Positions 10,017-20,900 of a DNA stretch of 64,000 nucleotides are shown here, piece after piece. The stretch covers positions 3,827,872-3,891,871 of the forward strand of contig OX345650.1 of NCBI GenBank assembly GCA_947044365.1. Reading direction: 5' to 3'. The stretch comes from Petrosia ficiformis. Its lineage: Eukaryota > Porifera > Demospongiae > Haplosclerida > Petrosiidae. The notes under the pieces are model-generated. The model saw only the letters and a program-made list of their open reading frames with translations. It made no database searches and was not told the origin of the DNA. How positions within the stretch are numbered: position 1 is the stretch's first letter; each line of letters begins with the position of its first letter. The translations under genes and the position numbers were made by a program.

Positions 10017-11732
10017 TTACTGAACAGTATAAAATGAGAAATCTCTCAAATAATTATTATATTCATCATCATCATAATCAAATGATTCTCTATCTGTTGT
10101 CAGTTGTCTCTCTGTGTACTCCTCAATGACAGCTTGTCTATTAATATCAGATAATTCCTCTCTCTGACGATACTTATAACAACGAGATATAATCATGAAT
10201 ATGATGAAAGAGACAACAGCTAAATAAGTTTTCAGTACAGTTAGCCAGTAATGAAAGTGTTGATATGACTGCAGAAATAGAGCAGGAATGTGAAGCAGTA
10301 CATAAACTGACTGATAAGCATACCACAGTCCAATGAGTAGACCTTGCATACTACGTGGACCCTGAGCTAAGATGAATTCAAGAGCAGAGAGGAATACCAA
10401 TATGAGCGACAATCCATTAAGAAACTGTGATACGATAATAAGTGGAATAATATAATTTGGAGGACTTCCACTTTCATTGAATGATGTGGAGTTGAGGGAT
10501 ATATTTTCATAGGAACTCAACTTTACACTTTCAATGAAATTGTAGAGTGATACATCAACAGCTGTCATTAAACCTAATGACATCACAACTAGTATGAGAC
10601 CTGCTCCCATTTTGTTTAGAATACTGATCCTGTATGTGTATCGATTAAAACATGGTCTTATAATCAACATGTGTACTGGAATTAGTAGAACAGGTAGAAT
10701 ATATTGGATATTTACAAAATAGAGAAAGATGTAGTAGTCTAAATTATTAGAAACATGCGTATAAACAGCAAAAGATGTTACGGAATTTGGTAAAAGAAGG
10801 AATCCAAATAGAGATATCAGTACTAACAAGATTCTACTAAATGTCTTAACATCCTCTACTTCTTCAGTAGTAAATGGTCCCCCGTACCTGTTCTTAGCTA
10901 GATCCAGTCTGGAAGGAACTTCTCCATAAGTGAAGGCACTACGAAACACGGGTTGACTATGATGTCTTGCATAGTTCAGAACTTTGAATATATGTTTAAT
11001 AGGATTGAAACGACCAACTGGTTCTGTAGTGAAGTGACTATGACAACAGCAACAACACAATAGTGTAATAAAAATTGAAATGAACGCAAAACACACCAAA
11101 ACAGCAACACCATTAAATGCATATATTTCTCTTTGCGAAATTAAAGTAACTGCTAATCCAACAAAAATAATAAATGGATGCATAAGGTTAGTAGAGTAGA
11201 ATGACCAGAAGTACCAGTTAACAAACACACTTAACTTCTTGTTAGAAGCAAATTGTAACTGATCTGTTCCAAACTGTATAGCATTTGATTCGAATAATCC
11301 TAATCCAAACTGATATATTACTAGACCAATACAAGCAGGAACAAACAAAGTGGAATCTAAATACATGTAAAAAGCTGCTGTTACAGTAGGTACAGTAATA
11401 ACTATACCAATCAGTGCAAGAATAGTACCAGCTATCATAAGTTTATATCGAGACAAACAAACCTCACCCATTAGACCAGCAACAGGATACACAAGATAAA
11501 CAACTGCTTGAACTACTGACACGGCAATGAATAGATTCAGAAAAGAAGGAAAAATTGATAAGAACTGAAAATACAAGTAATACCCAAAGCTATGAATTAA
11601 CACACTCCATGTTAAGAGAAGTAGTATTCCTTTTGAACAGACACATCCTACACAACAAGATCTATAACACCTGATACAACAACCTCTTGACTCTCTCCTG
11701 TTCAGTAAAGACTGGTTCTCATCACCCTCCAT
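10017..11732 (-). CDS. POT/PTR-family membrane protein, intact (POT-2)
   Basis: 571-residue intronless gene for a multi-pass membrane protein, with about twelve hydrophobic stretches. In order: an ENQSLL acidic dileucine-like motif (5-10), a seven-Cys cytoplasmic stretch (18-32), TM1 with FGYY (49-52), SRYKLMIAG (94-102, equivalent to the POT GRYK loop), NAIQFGTDQLQF (150-161) and FVNWYFW (170-176), matching the POT signature around FGxDQ...FFxxYYW. A conserved cytoplasmic loop (264-298) holds EEVEDVKTF, as in SLC15A3/A4-type proteins. EFILAQGPRSM (452-462) matches the POT TM10 motif EFxxxQAPxSM. The outside loop near 410-425 has NIS, NST and NES glycosylation sites. TM1 lacks ExxER, and the TM4 Lys is Glu, so proton-peptide transport is doubtful. 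Substrate unknown. Confidence 0.87.
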   Translation of the reverse strand: MEGDENQSLLNRRESRGCCIRCYRSCCVGCVCSKGILLLLTWSVLIHSFGYYLYFQFLSIFPSFLNLFIAVSVVQAVVYLVYPVAGLMGEVCLSRYKLMIAGTILALIGIVITVPTVTAAFYMYLDSTLFVPACIGLVIYQFGLGLFESNAIQFGTDQLQFASNKKLSVFVNWYFWSFYSTNLMHPFIIFVGLAVTLISQREIYAFNGVAVLVCFAFISIFITLLCCCCCHSHFTTEPVGRFNPIKHIFKVLNYARHHSQPVFRSAFTYGEVPSRLDLAKNRYGGPFTTEEVEDVKTFSRILLVLISLFGFLLLPNSVTSFAVYTHVSNNLDYYIFLYFVNIQYILPVLLIPVHMLIIRPCFNRYTYRISILNKMGAGLILVVMSLGLMTAVDVSLYNFIESVKLSSYENISLNSTSFNESGSPPNYIIPLIIVSQFLNGLSLILVFLSALEFILAQGPRSMQGLLIGLWYAYQSVYVLLHIPALFLQSYQHFHYWLTVLKTYLAVVSFIIFMIISRCYKYRQREELSDINRQAVIEEYTERQLTTDRESFDYDDDEYNNYLRDFSFYTVQ

Positions 11733-11766
11733 TATGTAAAGTACTATACTAAATTATTACTAGTAG
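11733..11766 (-). promoter_or_regulatory. Conserved proximal upstream block of POT genes
   Basis: On the minus strand the sequence AATTTAGTATAGTACTTTAC immediately precedes the start codon. Nearly the same block precedes the starts at 626, 41745, 47461 and 62959, and a looser form precedes 33044 and 36442. The TATA-like AGTATAGTA suggests a core promoter or 5' UTR element, but recent duplication alone could explain the conservation. Confidence 0.3.
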
Positions 11767-12180
11767 GAAATGCTATTATATATAGTGAAATGACCTCATC
11801 CTTTAATAGTAATTTGATGTTACTATTATGGATTCTATAGGAGTAAATATTTATCCCATTTTCCCATTCACAGTTCTATCAGTCATGTATCAGTGTTTGG
11901 ATAAAGTCACATGACACATCATTGACCCAAACAGCTTCTTTGGTGCTACACATGTTATCAATCATAGTTCTATCAGTCGTGTATCAGCTAATTTATGAAT
12001 ATAGGTTGAGCTTTAGACTTTCTTTTTCGATACCTAAACAGTGCTTCTCCCAGGATAAATATTAAGGGTGGGGGAGTGCATCAGTGGTACATGACGTTTG
12101 GTCAATAATGTTCAATTGGTGTTATAAAAAAACAGTGTTTTTAAGGACAAACTTAAAAAATGAAAGGGTACGGGAGCTTT
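11767..12180. other. POT-2 upstream region, no gene
   Basis: No exon seen. The region is paralogous to 660-1080 and 47495-47905, including the stretch around GATAAAGTCACATGACACAT and the G-rich GGGTGGGGGAGTGC block, then ends in a (TA)n run at 12195-12216. Confidence 0.5.
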
Positions 12181-12232
12181 CCACAGGGTTTAATGTATAT
12201 ATATATATATATATATGTATAGGTTATACACC

Positions 12233-12322
12233 GAGGTAAAGGTCTCTACTAGATTTATCAAACCGAGTGCCGAAGGCACGAGGTTTGATAAATCTAGTAG
12301 AGATTGTACCGAGGTGTATAAC
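12233..12322. repeat. Long hairpin at Crypton left side
   Basis: Outer arms GTTATACACC and GGTGTATAAC enclose a perfect 22-bp inverted repeat (arms begin TCTCTACTAGATTTATC and end GATAAATCTAGTAGAGA). The loop is itself a small hairpin, GTGCC-GAA-GGCAC. It is repeated at 63448-63547. Confidence 0.9.
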
Positions 12323-12416
12323 GCACTTCTACCATGCTATAGCAACACATTTCATTCGATGGCGCACCTATAAAATAAGGGCGCCTTAGTAACCAAAATT
12401 ATTTTAACGAGACGCA

Positions 12417-13765
12417 ATGGAAAGTAACTTACAAGATCTTCTTTCTCAACAAATGCTTGAAATTGATACAGAATTTGACAAGTTCTGCTCTCAAATAACT
12501 GACAACCAACTCAGTGAAATTATTATTGACTCCACCTACCAAGGTGCCACTTCGTCTAGATTTCAGCTCCACCCTAATTCGAGGTATGCATCACCCAAAA
12601 GTGATGAAGATGTGACCTTGCTGCAAAAACAGGGTATTCCTAAGAATACAGCAAAAACAACTTCGTGGTGTGTTAGTCTGTGGGAGGACTGGAGACTAGC
12701 TAGAAAGATTACCTGTGGTGAGTATCCACCTCCACCTCTGCTATGTACAGTTGAGGCATTAAACAACTGGCTTTGTAAGTTTGTGTTAGAGGCTAGAAGG
12801 AAGGATGGAGAGGCTTATCCTCCAAACACTCTCTATTCCATTTGCTCTGGCATTCAAAGACATGTAAGAGAACTATGTCCTGAAATACATTTTTTTAAAG
12901 ACCCAGCATTTGATGGTTTCAGAAAAACTCTTGATGCAGAAATGAAGTGTTTACGATCACTGGGTTATGGAGTTAAAAAAAAAACAAGCAGAACCATTTT
13001 CCATTGAAGAGGAAGATGAACTATGGAAAAAGGGTTTTTTAGGTAACAGCTCTCCACAGGTATTACTAGACACAATGGTATTCCTTTGTGGAATGTGTTT
13101 TGCACTTAGAAGTGGGCAGGAACACAGAAACCTTCAGTTTTCTCAAATTGAGCTTGTTGAGCCTCAAGATAGTGACAGCACTCCATATTTAGTATACTAT
13201 GAGAACATATCAAAGAACAACACTGGTGGTATTGCACAAAGAAAACGTGACCCCAAACTAGTGAAACATCATGCAAACAACATCAACCCTTCTCGTTGCT
13301 TCGTTCGACTATATAAGGAGTATATTAATCATTGTCCAGAAGCCCGAAAATGCTCAGCTTTCTATCTGACACCTTTAAAAAAAACCAAAAGGTTCCCTTT
13401 GGTATGGTGTTACACCAGTTGGCCATAACACGTTGGCAAAAACAGTCAGCCGGTTGTGTCAAGTATCGGGCATGTCTGGATATAAAACAAACCATTCACT
13501 GAGAGTGACAACAGCTACACGGTTGTTTCAGGCAGGTGTAGAAGAGCAACTCATTATGTCTCGTACTGGTCATCAAAGCCTGGATGGAGTGCGCACATAC
13601 AAAAGAGTGTCTGAGGACCAATGTCAGCAAGTTTCAAGTGTACTGAATTCAGCTACAAATTGCGCACCTCATCAAAATAAAAAGATTAAACGCCATGACC
13701 ATCAAGAACAAGCACCACTCACTCTCTCTAACTGTACTAATATAACCATTAACTTCAATAAGTGA
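12417..13765 (+). pseudogene. Crypton-type tyrosine recombinase, two frameshifts
   Basis: Starts MESNLQDLLSQQMLEIDTEF at 12417. The order is an N-terminal SAM-like core-binding region (TSWCVSLWEDWRLARK, YPPNTLYSICSGIQRH, FRKTLDAEMKCLRSLG), then the catalytic domain with CFALRSGQEHRNL (first Arg), NPSRCFVRLYK, NHSLRVTTATRLFQ (His-x-x-Arg), MSRTGHQS (Gly-His) and VRTYKRV (Tyr). This matches the Crypton/ZMYM2-like DUF3504 family. The frame shifts twice, at runs of ten A (about 12975) and about eight A (about 13378). Both breaks lie in A homopolymers, so sequencing error is as likely as decay. Stop at 13763-13765. Confidence 0.85.
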
Positions 13766-13818
13766 AACAATGCCAAATCTGCATTTAAATTATTCATTAG
13801 TGTAATGACTCATTATTA

Positions 13819-14035
13819 TAATAATCTTTTAATGTGTAACTTATACACCATTATTATAAATCAATAGCAACTCTGACAACATTATTATTTTGAAACACAA
13901 TCCCGGGAAAATAATCCCGGGAGGTTTCAATATAATATTCAAACCTCTCCAGGAGGTTTGATATGAGATTTATTAACCTCATTTTGAGCAATTTCATTGG
14001 TCAATTAAATACAAGCATGGTAGAAGTATAACGCA
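13819..14035. repeat. Duplicated 200-bp block (first copy)
   Basis: Contains CCCGGGAAAATAATCCCGGG, a palindrome-like word, and AACCTCTCCAGGAGGTTTGA, also palindromic. The block recurs at 14499-14697, ending in the same AAGCATGGTAGAA. Each block ends at the inverted CATGGTAGAA motif, so the second may mark a past Crypton end or integration site. Confidence 0.75.
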
Positions 14036-14066
14036 CTTCTACCATGCTATAGCAACGCATTTCATT

Positions 14067-14498
14067 TTGCAAATTGCGCGTGGCAACAGTATACATAATT
14101 TCACTAACCTATGGATATATATAGTGTGGGTTTCTGTGACTCTTTAGACAAGTAACTGACCTACAGTCAATCGCAAATGACAGAAAGAGCTCTACATGTG
14201 GCAGACTTCCGTCTCCTCCTCCACTCCAGTATAAGGTGTGGTCTTCCAACAGCAATCGATCGATCACGATCGCTATCAAGAAGTTCGCGAATCGCGATGC
14301 AAGAACAGCCCCACCCAACTATTTTTGACATACGAGAGGAAACACTAGAGCTCTAGAAGACCTCAATCACAAGCATACAAATTGGTGTCAGATTTTCTAA
14401 AAGAACAAGCATCACTATGAATTACAGCTACATGTAATAATTATAGCTACAGTTGTATATAGTCATACCCTTTAGCCTACACTTCACAGCGAAGGTAA
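14067..14498. other. Spacer between duplicated blocks
   Basis: No gene recognised. A clustered group of GATC palindromes (ATCGATCGATCACGATCGC) sits at 14254-14273. The 69-residue minus-strand frame across 14109-14318 looks incidental. Confidence 0.4.
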
Positions 14499-14697
14499 TA
14501 ATCTTTTAATGTGTAATTTATAAACCATTATATATAATAAATCAATGACAACTCTGACAAAATTATTATACAAACCTGGGAAAATAATCCCGGGAGGTTT
14601 CAATATAATATTGAACCTCTCCAGGAGGTTTGATATGAGATTTATTAACCTCATTTTGAGCAATTTCATTGGTCAATTAACTACAAGCATGGTAGAA
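14499..14697. repeat. Duplicated 200-bp block (second copy)
   Basis: Second copy of the 13819-14035 block, about 85 to 90 percent alike by eye. It ends at GCATGGTAGAA and then diverges into TA-rich sequence bordering the 1-kb palindrome. Confidence 0.75.
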
Positions 14698-14729
14698 ATA
14701 ATTATATATAATAATTTATAATAATTATA

Positions 14730-15736
14730 TTTATCAAACAATGTTTACCATAGAAACAACAAATCCATACATTTTCAATTAGACATTCAAATCACGCACT
14801 ATTATAATATTTTACCGTATTGTACTGGACTCGCGTGACCGGAAGTTTTATTGTACAGAAAATCACCTGACCAGAAGTTTTATTTTACAGCGTGTCACAT
14901 GTTGCTAAGTAAAAATTGTGTAGAAAGAGATTACTCTCTAATTTCTTTAGTTTTGACGATGGTCAAGTTAATAAACATGAATTGTGATAAAATTCTAAAT
15001 GAGGTAAGTTTTGTGTATGATAAAATGTGAAAATAGAGAAGTTTTGATATGTTCAGTGCTGAAAGTCTCTTTTCGAGTTGGAGGTTGCCCGAGATAGCTA
15101 CTGGTTTGGGATTTAACTTGTAAATGCTTCAAGATCACCATCTTTATCATGATAGTTTGAATAATAAAGTATTGCTAAGTAATAATGGGCAAAAACAAGC
15201 ATGATTTGATAAATTTATTATCGCACAGATACCCGGGAAATATTACTCGTTGGATACAGCGTTGCCACGAGTCCGAAGGACTCGTGGCAACGCTGTATCC
15301 AACGAGTAATATTTCCCGGGTAAGATGGTAATCTTGAAGCATTTCACAAGTTAAATCCCAAAACAGTAGCTATCTCGGGCAACCTCCAACCCGAAAAAAG
15401 ACTTTCAGCACTGCACATATATAAACTTCTCTACTTTCCCATTTTATCATAAACATAACTTACCTTGTTCATAATTTTATCACAACTCATGTTTACTAAC
15501 TTCACCATCGCCAAAACTAAAGAAATTAGAGAGTAATCTCTTTCTACACAATTTTTACTTAGCAGCATGTGACACGCAATACAATAAAACTTCCGGTCAG
15601 GTGATGTTCCGTGCAATAAAACTTCCGGTCATATGACTCTATAAAAATACTGGAAAATATTGTCATAGTGCGTGATTTGAATGTCTAATTGAAAATGTAT
15701 GGATTCGTTGTTTCTATGGTAAACATTGTTTGATAA
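14730..15736. mobile_element. 1-kb palindrome, foldback element
   Basis: The left arm begins TTATCAAACAATGTTTACC and the right arm ends GGTAAACATTGTTTGATAA. Arms of roughly 500 bp pair along their length, with the closest match at the centre: about 45 bp on each side around GTCC-GAA-GGAC at 15271-15281. The left arm carries about 85 extra bases (about 15148-15230) missing from the right. There is no transposase; it looks like a non-autonomous foldback transposon. A minus-strand frame at 15431-15616 lies inside an arm and is not credible. Confidence 0.85.
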
Positions 15737-15754
15737 TAATATATATAATATTGT

Positions 15755-16825
15755 TTGCGTCACTTGCGCGACTATGCGTTGTATATGTAAGTTAACACTT
15801 ACAGTTTCTTAACCCGGGGGCTTTTGAAAAAAGAATGAATTAATTTTAATAATAATTCCAACCACACCTACCATGGATGTAATATACTGATTGCGAGGTG
15901 TGGCTCAGCATCTCATTAAAATCAAAACCTTCGTTGCAAATGAATACAGGCAATTTGCAACTTTCTCCAACTTCTGGAGCAATCTAACACTCACCTCAAC
16001 CTTGCTTACCAATTACTGCAAGCACAGCATCTACTCAAGTCTGCACACAAACGCTCTTTGTCACTTATTCTCCCAACATCCCTTTCTCTCTCGCTAGAAC
16101 CAGCTAGAAACCAAGTCTATACATCACACAAACATCAACATAATGTTCTACTCTTCTTTCACTTTTTTTTTTTTTTTGTTAAAGTACCCTAAGCTAACTT
16201 CAAAGTAACATCAAAGGGCGGACACTTGAATCAAAGCACCGCTAGACCACATCCAACGAAGCGTGGGCGTTTTGAACAATAGAATGCCGACATGCCGCCA
16301 CCACATTGGTATACTCTTGTAATCTACAGTAATTTGGAGTGTGGTACATCCAAGACCCAGCCATTGCAGTGAAATTTAGCAATGTAATAAGTAGGTGTGG
16401 TACTTCCTATCTGACAGGATGTTGTAAAATTACAACACTAAAAAACTGAAAGTGTTATGGAAGTTGCATCATTCTCGGGGGCTCGGTCAATTAATGGGCG
16501 TGGCACATAAAAGAATGCACGTTTGAGCTACAGAGCAGCCAGGAAGCTTCAGAAAGGATGTAAAACTGCTAATAACTGTTGTATATAGCAGAGAAACAGT
16601 ATAAATATTATGCAAGAATTTTTAACAAGTAAGTATGATAAGTTGTTGAGTTTCAGACACGAGGAAGTCATCATTTAGAACCTTGAAGGAGTACTTCAGT
16701 CAGTTCATCAAAGATTTAGACTGCAATCAGGCTTACACTTACATCCAGCTCCCAAGTACACAGAAGGGTAGAGACAGTAGTAAGCAAATATAGAGATGTT
16801 TTTTTCTCTATATACACTTGTTGCA
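15755..16825. repeat. Interspersed repeat R1, split by an insertion
   Basis: The words CACTTGCGCGACTATGCGTT at 15765, then GGGGGCTCGGTCAATTAATG and GGGCGTGGC at 16475-16505, then TTTTTCTCTATATACACTTG at 16800 occur in the same order and close together at 20605-20995. Here they are separated by about 640 bp (15830-16466), so another sequence has inserted. That insert has no recognisable gene; a T17 run lies at 16162. Confidence 0.6.
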
Positions 16826-16984
16826 TTCTTTTGACCACATCAAAAGTAAATGGCATTACATAGAGCAATGCAGCACTTCTCTTCCACTCTTTAGCTACAA
16901 CCTTGCAGTGACTGATGTCTTTATTCACATTACATAATACTTACTTACTACATGTATGACTATACAAAACATAAAGAATTAAAA

Positions 16985-17415
16985 CAAGTGTTAGAAAAAT
17001 ATTTTATTAAAAAATGAAAGAACATGTAGGGATATCAAAACAGAAAAGTATGCAAACAAGCTCAGGATGCAATAAGCATAAACTAATACTAACTAATAAG
17101 TATTATACATGTACATATAATAAATAGTAAAATATAAAGGACACACGTACATGTACATAGCTATAGTAGGACACGCATACGTGTACATAGCTATAGTAGG
17201 ACACACGTACATGTACATAGCTATAGTAGGACGCACATACATGTACATAGCTATTGTAGGACACACATACATGTACATAGCTATAGTAGGACACACGTAC
17301 ATGTACATAGCTATAGTTATATGGAAGTGGTGTGTTTAATTTTATTGCATCCTAACCTTGTTTGCATACTTTCCTGTTCTGATATCCCAACATGTTCTTT
17401 CGTTTTTTAATAAAA
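16985..17415. mobile_element. Palindromic MITE, family B, with 30-bp minisatellite
   Basis: Arms GAACATGTAGGGATATCAAA and the reverse complement at about 17375-17402 enclose a six-unit array (17138-17320) of ACACGTACATGTACATAGCT plus ATAGTAGGAC. The unit is 30 bp, giving open frames of ten-residue peptides on both strands, which I do not call genes. It is the longest internal array among the three family B copies. Confidence 0.75.
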
Positions 17416-17455
17416 CACTGTTATTGTACAATAACAGGTCTTATAATTATACATG

Positions 17456-17810
17456 ATAATTTATATACCTGTATGACATGAGGTTTAGCATCCAAATATA
17501 CATGACGTGAGGTTTAGCGTCTAAAGATGTATCACATCCAAAGACACCAACCCAAAGTATATTTAGTGACCAGGGAATGTACTATATAAAGTATATAGTA
17601 ACTTGGTAGTTAAGGATTAACAAATCCTATATGCATTATGCAACAAATATAGACTTAGCCAGTTGCGATGGTAGCATACTACTAAATACAATTGTGTAAG
17701 TGTATAATGTATATATATAGTGTAAACCATGTAGGAAATACGTGTAATATGCTGTACCTGAACAAGTATAGTACAGTATTTATAATTGACAGGTAGTGAA
17801 TCAACTAACT
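17456..17810. other. Tc1-A 5' sequence without transposase (related locus)
   Basis: 17456-17625 matches the DNA just upstream of the Tc1-A transposase (about 2095-2270) but then continues into CCTATATGCATTATGCA and AGACTTAGCCAGTTGC instead of coding sequence. The locus at 48640-48840 has the same continuation. It is either an internally deleted derivative or a shared flanking repeat. No gene here. Confidence 0.4.
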
Positions 17811-17955
17811 TGTACTAACTGTACTACAGTTATGTAACGTGTACATGTAGTTATAATATGATAGTCAACTAACTTGTACTAACTGTACTACAGTTATATA
17901 ACATGTACATGTAGTTATAATATGATAATCAACTAACTTGTACTAACTGTACTAC
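17811..17955. repeat. 65-bp direct repeat, 2.5 units
   Basis: Units of AACTTGTACTAACTGTACTA plus a TAACATGTACATGTAGTTATAATATGAT-type stretch occur two and a half times. They lie just past the donor of UBX exon 5. Confidence 0.7.
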
Positions 17956-20900
17956 AGTTAACTGAGGTCTTTCAGTTAATATGTATTGACACACTTCATT
18001 GAGAGTAGATGTTGGAGCAAATGAATGACGTAAAACGCTACCATTTGATAGACGAATCTAAATATAAAATATGATTAAATTTTGAACACTATCATCTGAC
18101 TGACGAATTTAAATATGACAATTCATAAACTAAATTTTGAACACTATCATCTGATGGACAAATCTAAATACAAGATATAATTATACTAAATTTTGAACAC
18201 TATCTATATGATATACACACTAAACGTGTACAGTTTAGCAGACTTCCTTTAATACATTCTATTTAGAAGTAGCTTTCATGATATTACTTGGCAGCCAAAG
18301 ATTTATGTACCAACCAACAGGTCCCTTCTTTAAACAGAGTCAAGTATATATAGTGTAGATGTAACCATACATTACATGTACCAACCGACAAGGTCCCTTT
18401 TTTAAACAGAGTCAAGTATATATAGTGTAGATGTAACCATACATTACATGTACCAACCAACAAGGTCCCTTTTTTAAACAGAGTCAGTTATATACAGTGT
18501 AGATGTAACCATACATATACCAACCAACAGGTCCCTTCTTTAAACAGAGTCAGTTGTATAGTGTAGGTGCAATTATATAACACACATACATATACACCAA
18601 CCTGTACTCTACAAGTTGAAACTAAAGATGATTTAACAACAGAAGAAGACTGTAGTGCTTGTTTTATAGTCTTATCAACATCACTACCAGATTTTGTAGG
18701 TGTCGTTCCAACTCATGATCTCTCCAATCTTCTTTGTTTGTCTTCAGCAATTTGTTGTCTGACTACTTCTTTAGCCTATCCAATTGACCATTCAGAATAT
18801 AATATGAAAAATGTGATAACGTATACATGTACATGTAAACTGCTAATGTACATATCTAATGCGATACTCTAGTGTTTAAAATGTATATGTAAAATTTGTG
18901 AACTTGATGAAATAATTACTCATTTGGATAATTATTACTGGTTAATTTTATACTCTCACTATTCAGTCATTTTGAACAGGAAAGCTACTAAAATTACAAC
19001 ATGTAGGTATCTAAGTAGAATGATAGTTCCTTTTCCTGGATATAGACTTTAGATGGGTTCCTGTACAAATAACCAAATACCAAGAGCAGTGTTAGCCCCA
19101 GATTTAAATCACCGGGTGTCTGGTCTTCATTCATCTGGGGGAGTTGATTATCATGAAACATAAATTATAACAACCATGTTCTACTCTAGCTAAGGAAAAT
19201 TGCACTTCCAATGAGCCTGAAAGTTCCTTGCTTGCTTCGTCATCTTGAGGACAGGTACACCAACTTCAATGTCACCATAACCATCTGAATTTTCTGAATC
19301 TTAGCCCCAGAAGATAAGGAGAGCCAGAAAAATCCACGTTAAAATACATGTGAACCGTATTAATATCTAATTATCCATACATGAAATTTTGATTATTGTA
19401 TAGTATTATTATGGCGGAGGGAGAAGTGAGACGTCCAGGAACCTTCTTTTTGCGGCATCTCAGGTAAGTAGTAAGAAGTCAGGAGACGCTAGACGCCCAC
19501 TGGGGCAAACAATGACCTTTGAACTTTTGATGATAAATGTTTTATTCTCATTTTCCCTCTTTTTTTTTGATCACATTGTAAGGTCTCCCATTTGCTTGGA
19601 AATATCCAGGGGTGTGGAAACATTGAGCCAACTGCTGGACATTTTGACATAATTATTTTCATCACTCTTAATTGTCCTGCTTATCATATACTTTGTATCA
19701 ATTTATCGAACATTCAGTAGATTTATCAGACAATGTCCTGTACGACTGGCTGTTTCCACACCACTGGACAAAGGTGAACATTGATCAGTAATGCAATACA
19801 TATATATGGGGTATAAACTCAAATGGTGGCCAGCCGGAAGGAACATTGACTTAAAATGTCCAATATTTTTTTGCTCTGAAAATTAAGCATTTAATTAAAT
19901 TTATTATCTAATTGACTGATTTTTTTCATCTGCAGTCACAAATGATGACCAATATTACACTTGTCCACATGTGATAGTCTGGTCACTAACATGTGCTTTA
20001 TGACGATTTACTCAAATACTAATTTAACTATTAACACATTGGTCAAAATACTTTGCTCTGAGATTGCTGTTTGAAATCATATTCTGGTTTAATATCTATT
20101 AATAATATCTATTGTGCCTTCCTGACATGTGATCAAAATACTAGCATGATTAATTCATGCTGTATTTGAAAGACTCTCGTTTCCCTGAATGTACAAGATA
20201 TTGGTTATACTTGTTCAATATCTCCAACTTTATAATTTAATTCTCACCCTGAAGTCAGCCATTCTTCTCTCCCTTGCTTTCTTCACAGCTTCATCTCTTT
20301 CTTTAGCTATGCTTTGTTCCTGTAAACGTCTTTTCTCATCACCAAAGTCCAATCTGAAAAGAAAACAAACACAACATCCTCGCTAGCAGCAATTTCATCA
20401 AAAATTTTCAAATTGAAGGGTGATTACCACATAGCCAGTGTAGCCACACCCATCCACTGTATGTACATGTAAAAATGCTTCGTACATATTAAATACATGA
20501 TAATGAATTATTATCATTATCCTCATTATTATGGCCCGTAGGACCATCCCTATGATTGCTTTCCCACGGGTTCGATGTATGCTTATATATATATTTATAT
20601 TCTTGTGTCACTTACGCGAGTATGCGTTGTATATGTAGTTAAGGAAGTTACGTCGTTCCCGGGGGCTCAGTCAATTAATGGGCGTGGCGCGTAATAGAAC
20701 GCGCACTCAAGCTCTACACAAGTCTACAGAGTACAGAGACTACAGAGTAGCAGAAAGAAAGCTGTAGCTTTACTAGCTTATGTAGAAGCTGGAACTAATA
20801 GCTGGCTATTCTTCCTGAAATATATTTCTAAAGTTCTAGAAGGTCCTTTAAATGGTAAGGAGAGTAGATAATCGAAATAATAACTATAATAGGCTGTTGT

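Larger units (their letters stand above)
12316..14066 (+). mobile_element. Crypton-like tyrosine-recombinase element flanked by 41-bp direct repeats
   Basis: A 41-bp direct repeat lies at 12316-12356 and 14026-14066 (begins GTATAACGCACTTCTACCAT, one mismatch). Between them is a single tyrosine recombinase gene on the plus strand. There are no long terminal inverted repeats around the gene and no transposase of another class. Direct repeats flanking a lone YR gene fit site-specific insertion by a Crypton. The right repeat overlaps a 12-bp inverted repeat (CATGGTAGAAGT / ACTTCTACCATG, 14017-14048), shaped like a recombinase core site. The exact ends are inference. Confidence 0.6.

Noticed and set aside
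12966..13428. A separate gene starting MELKKKQAEPFS
   Set aside because: It is the middle part of the Crypton recombinase read after a homopolymer frameshift.
17093..17339. Open frames on both strands reading MYIAIVGHTY or YMYVCPTIA repeats
   Set aside because: They arise from a 30-bp minisatellite inside a palindromic MITE; both strands are open because the unit is near-palindromic.
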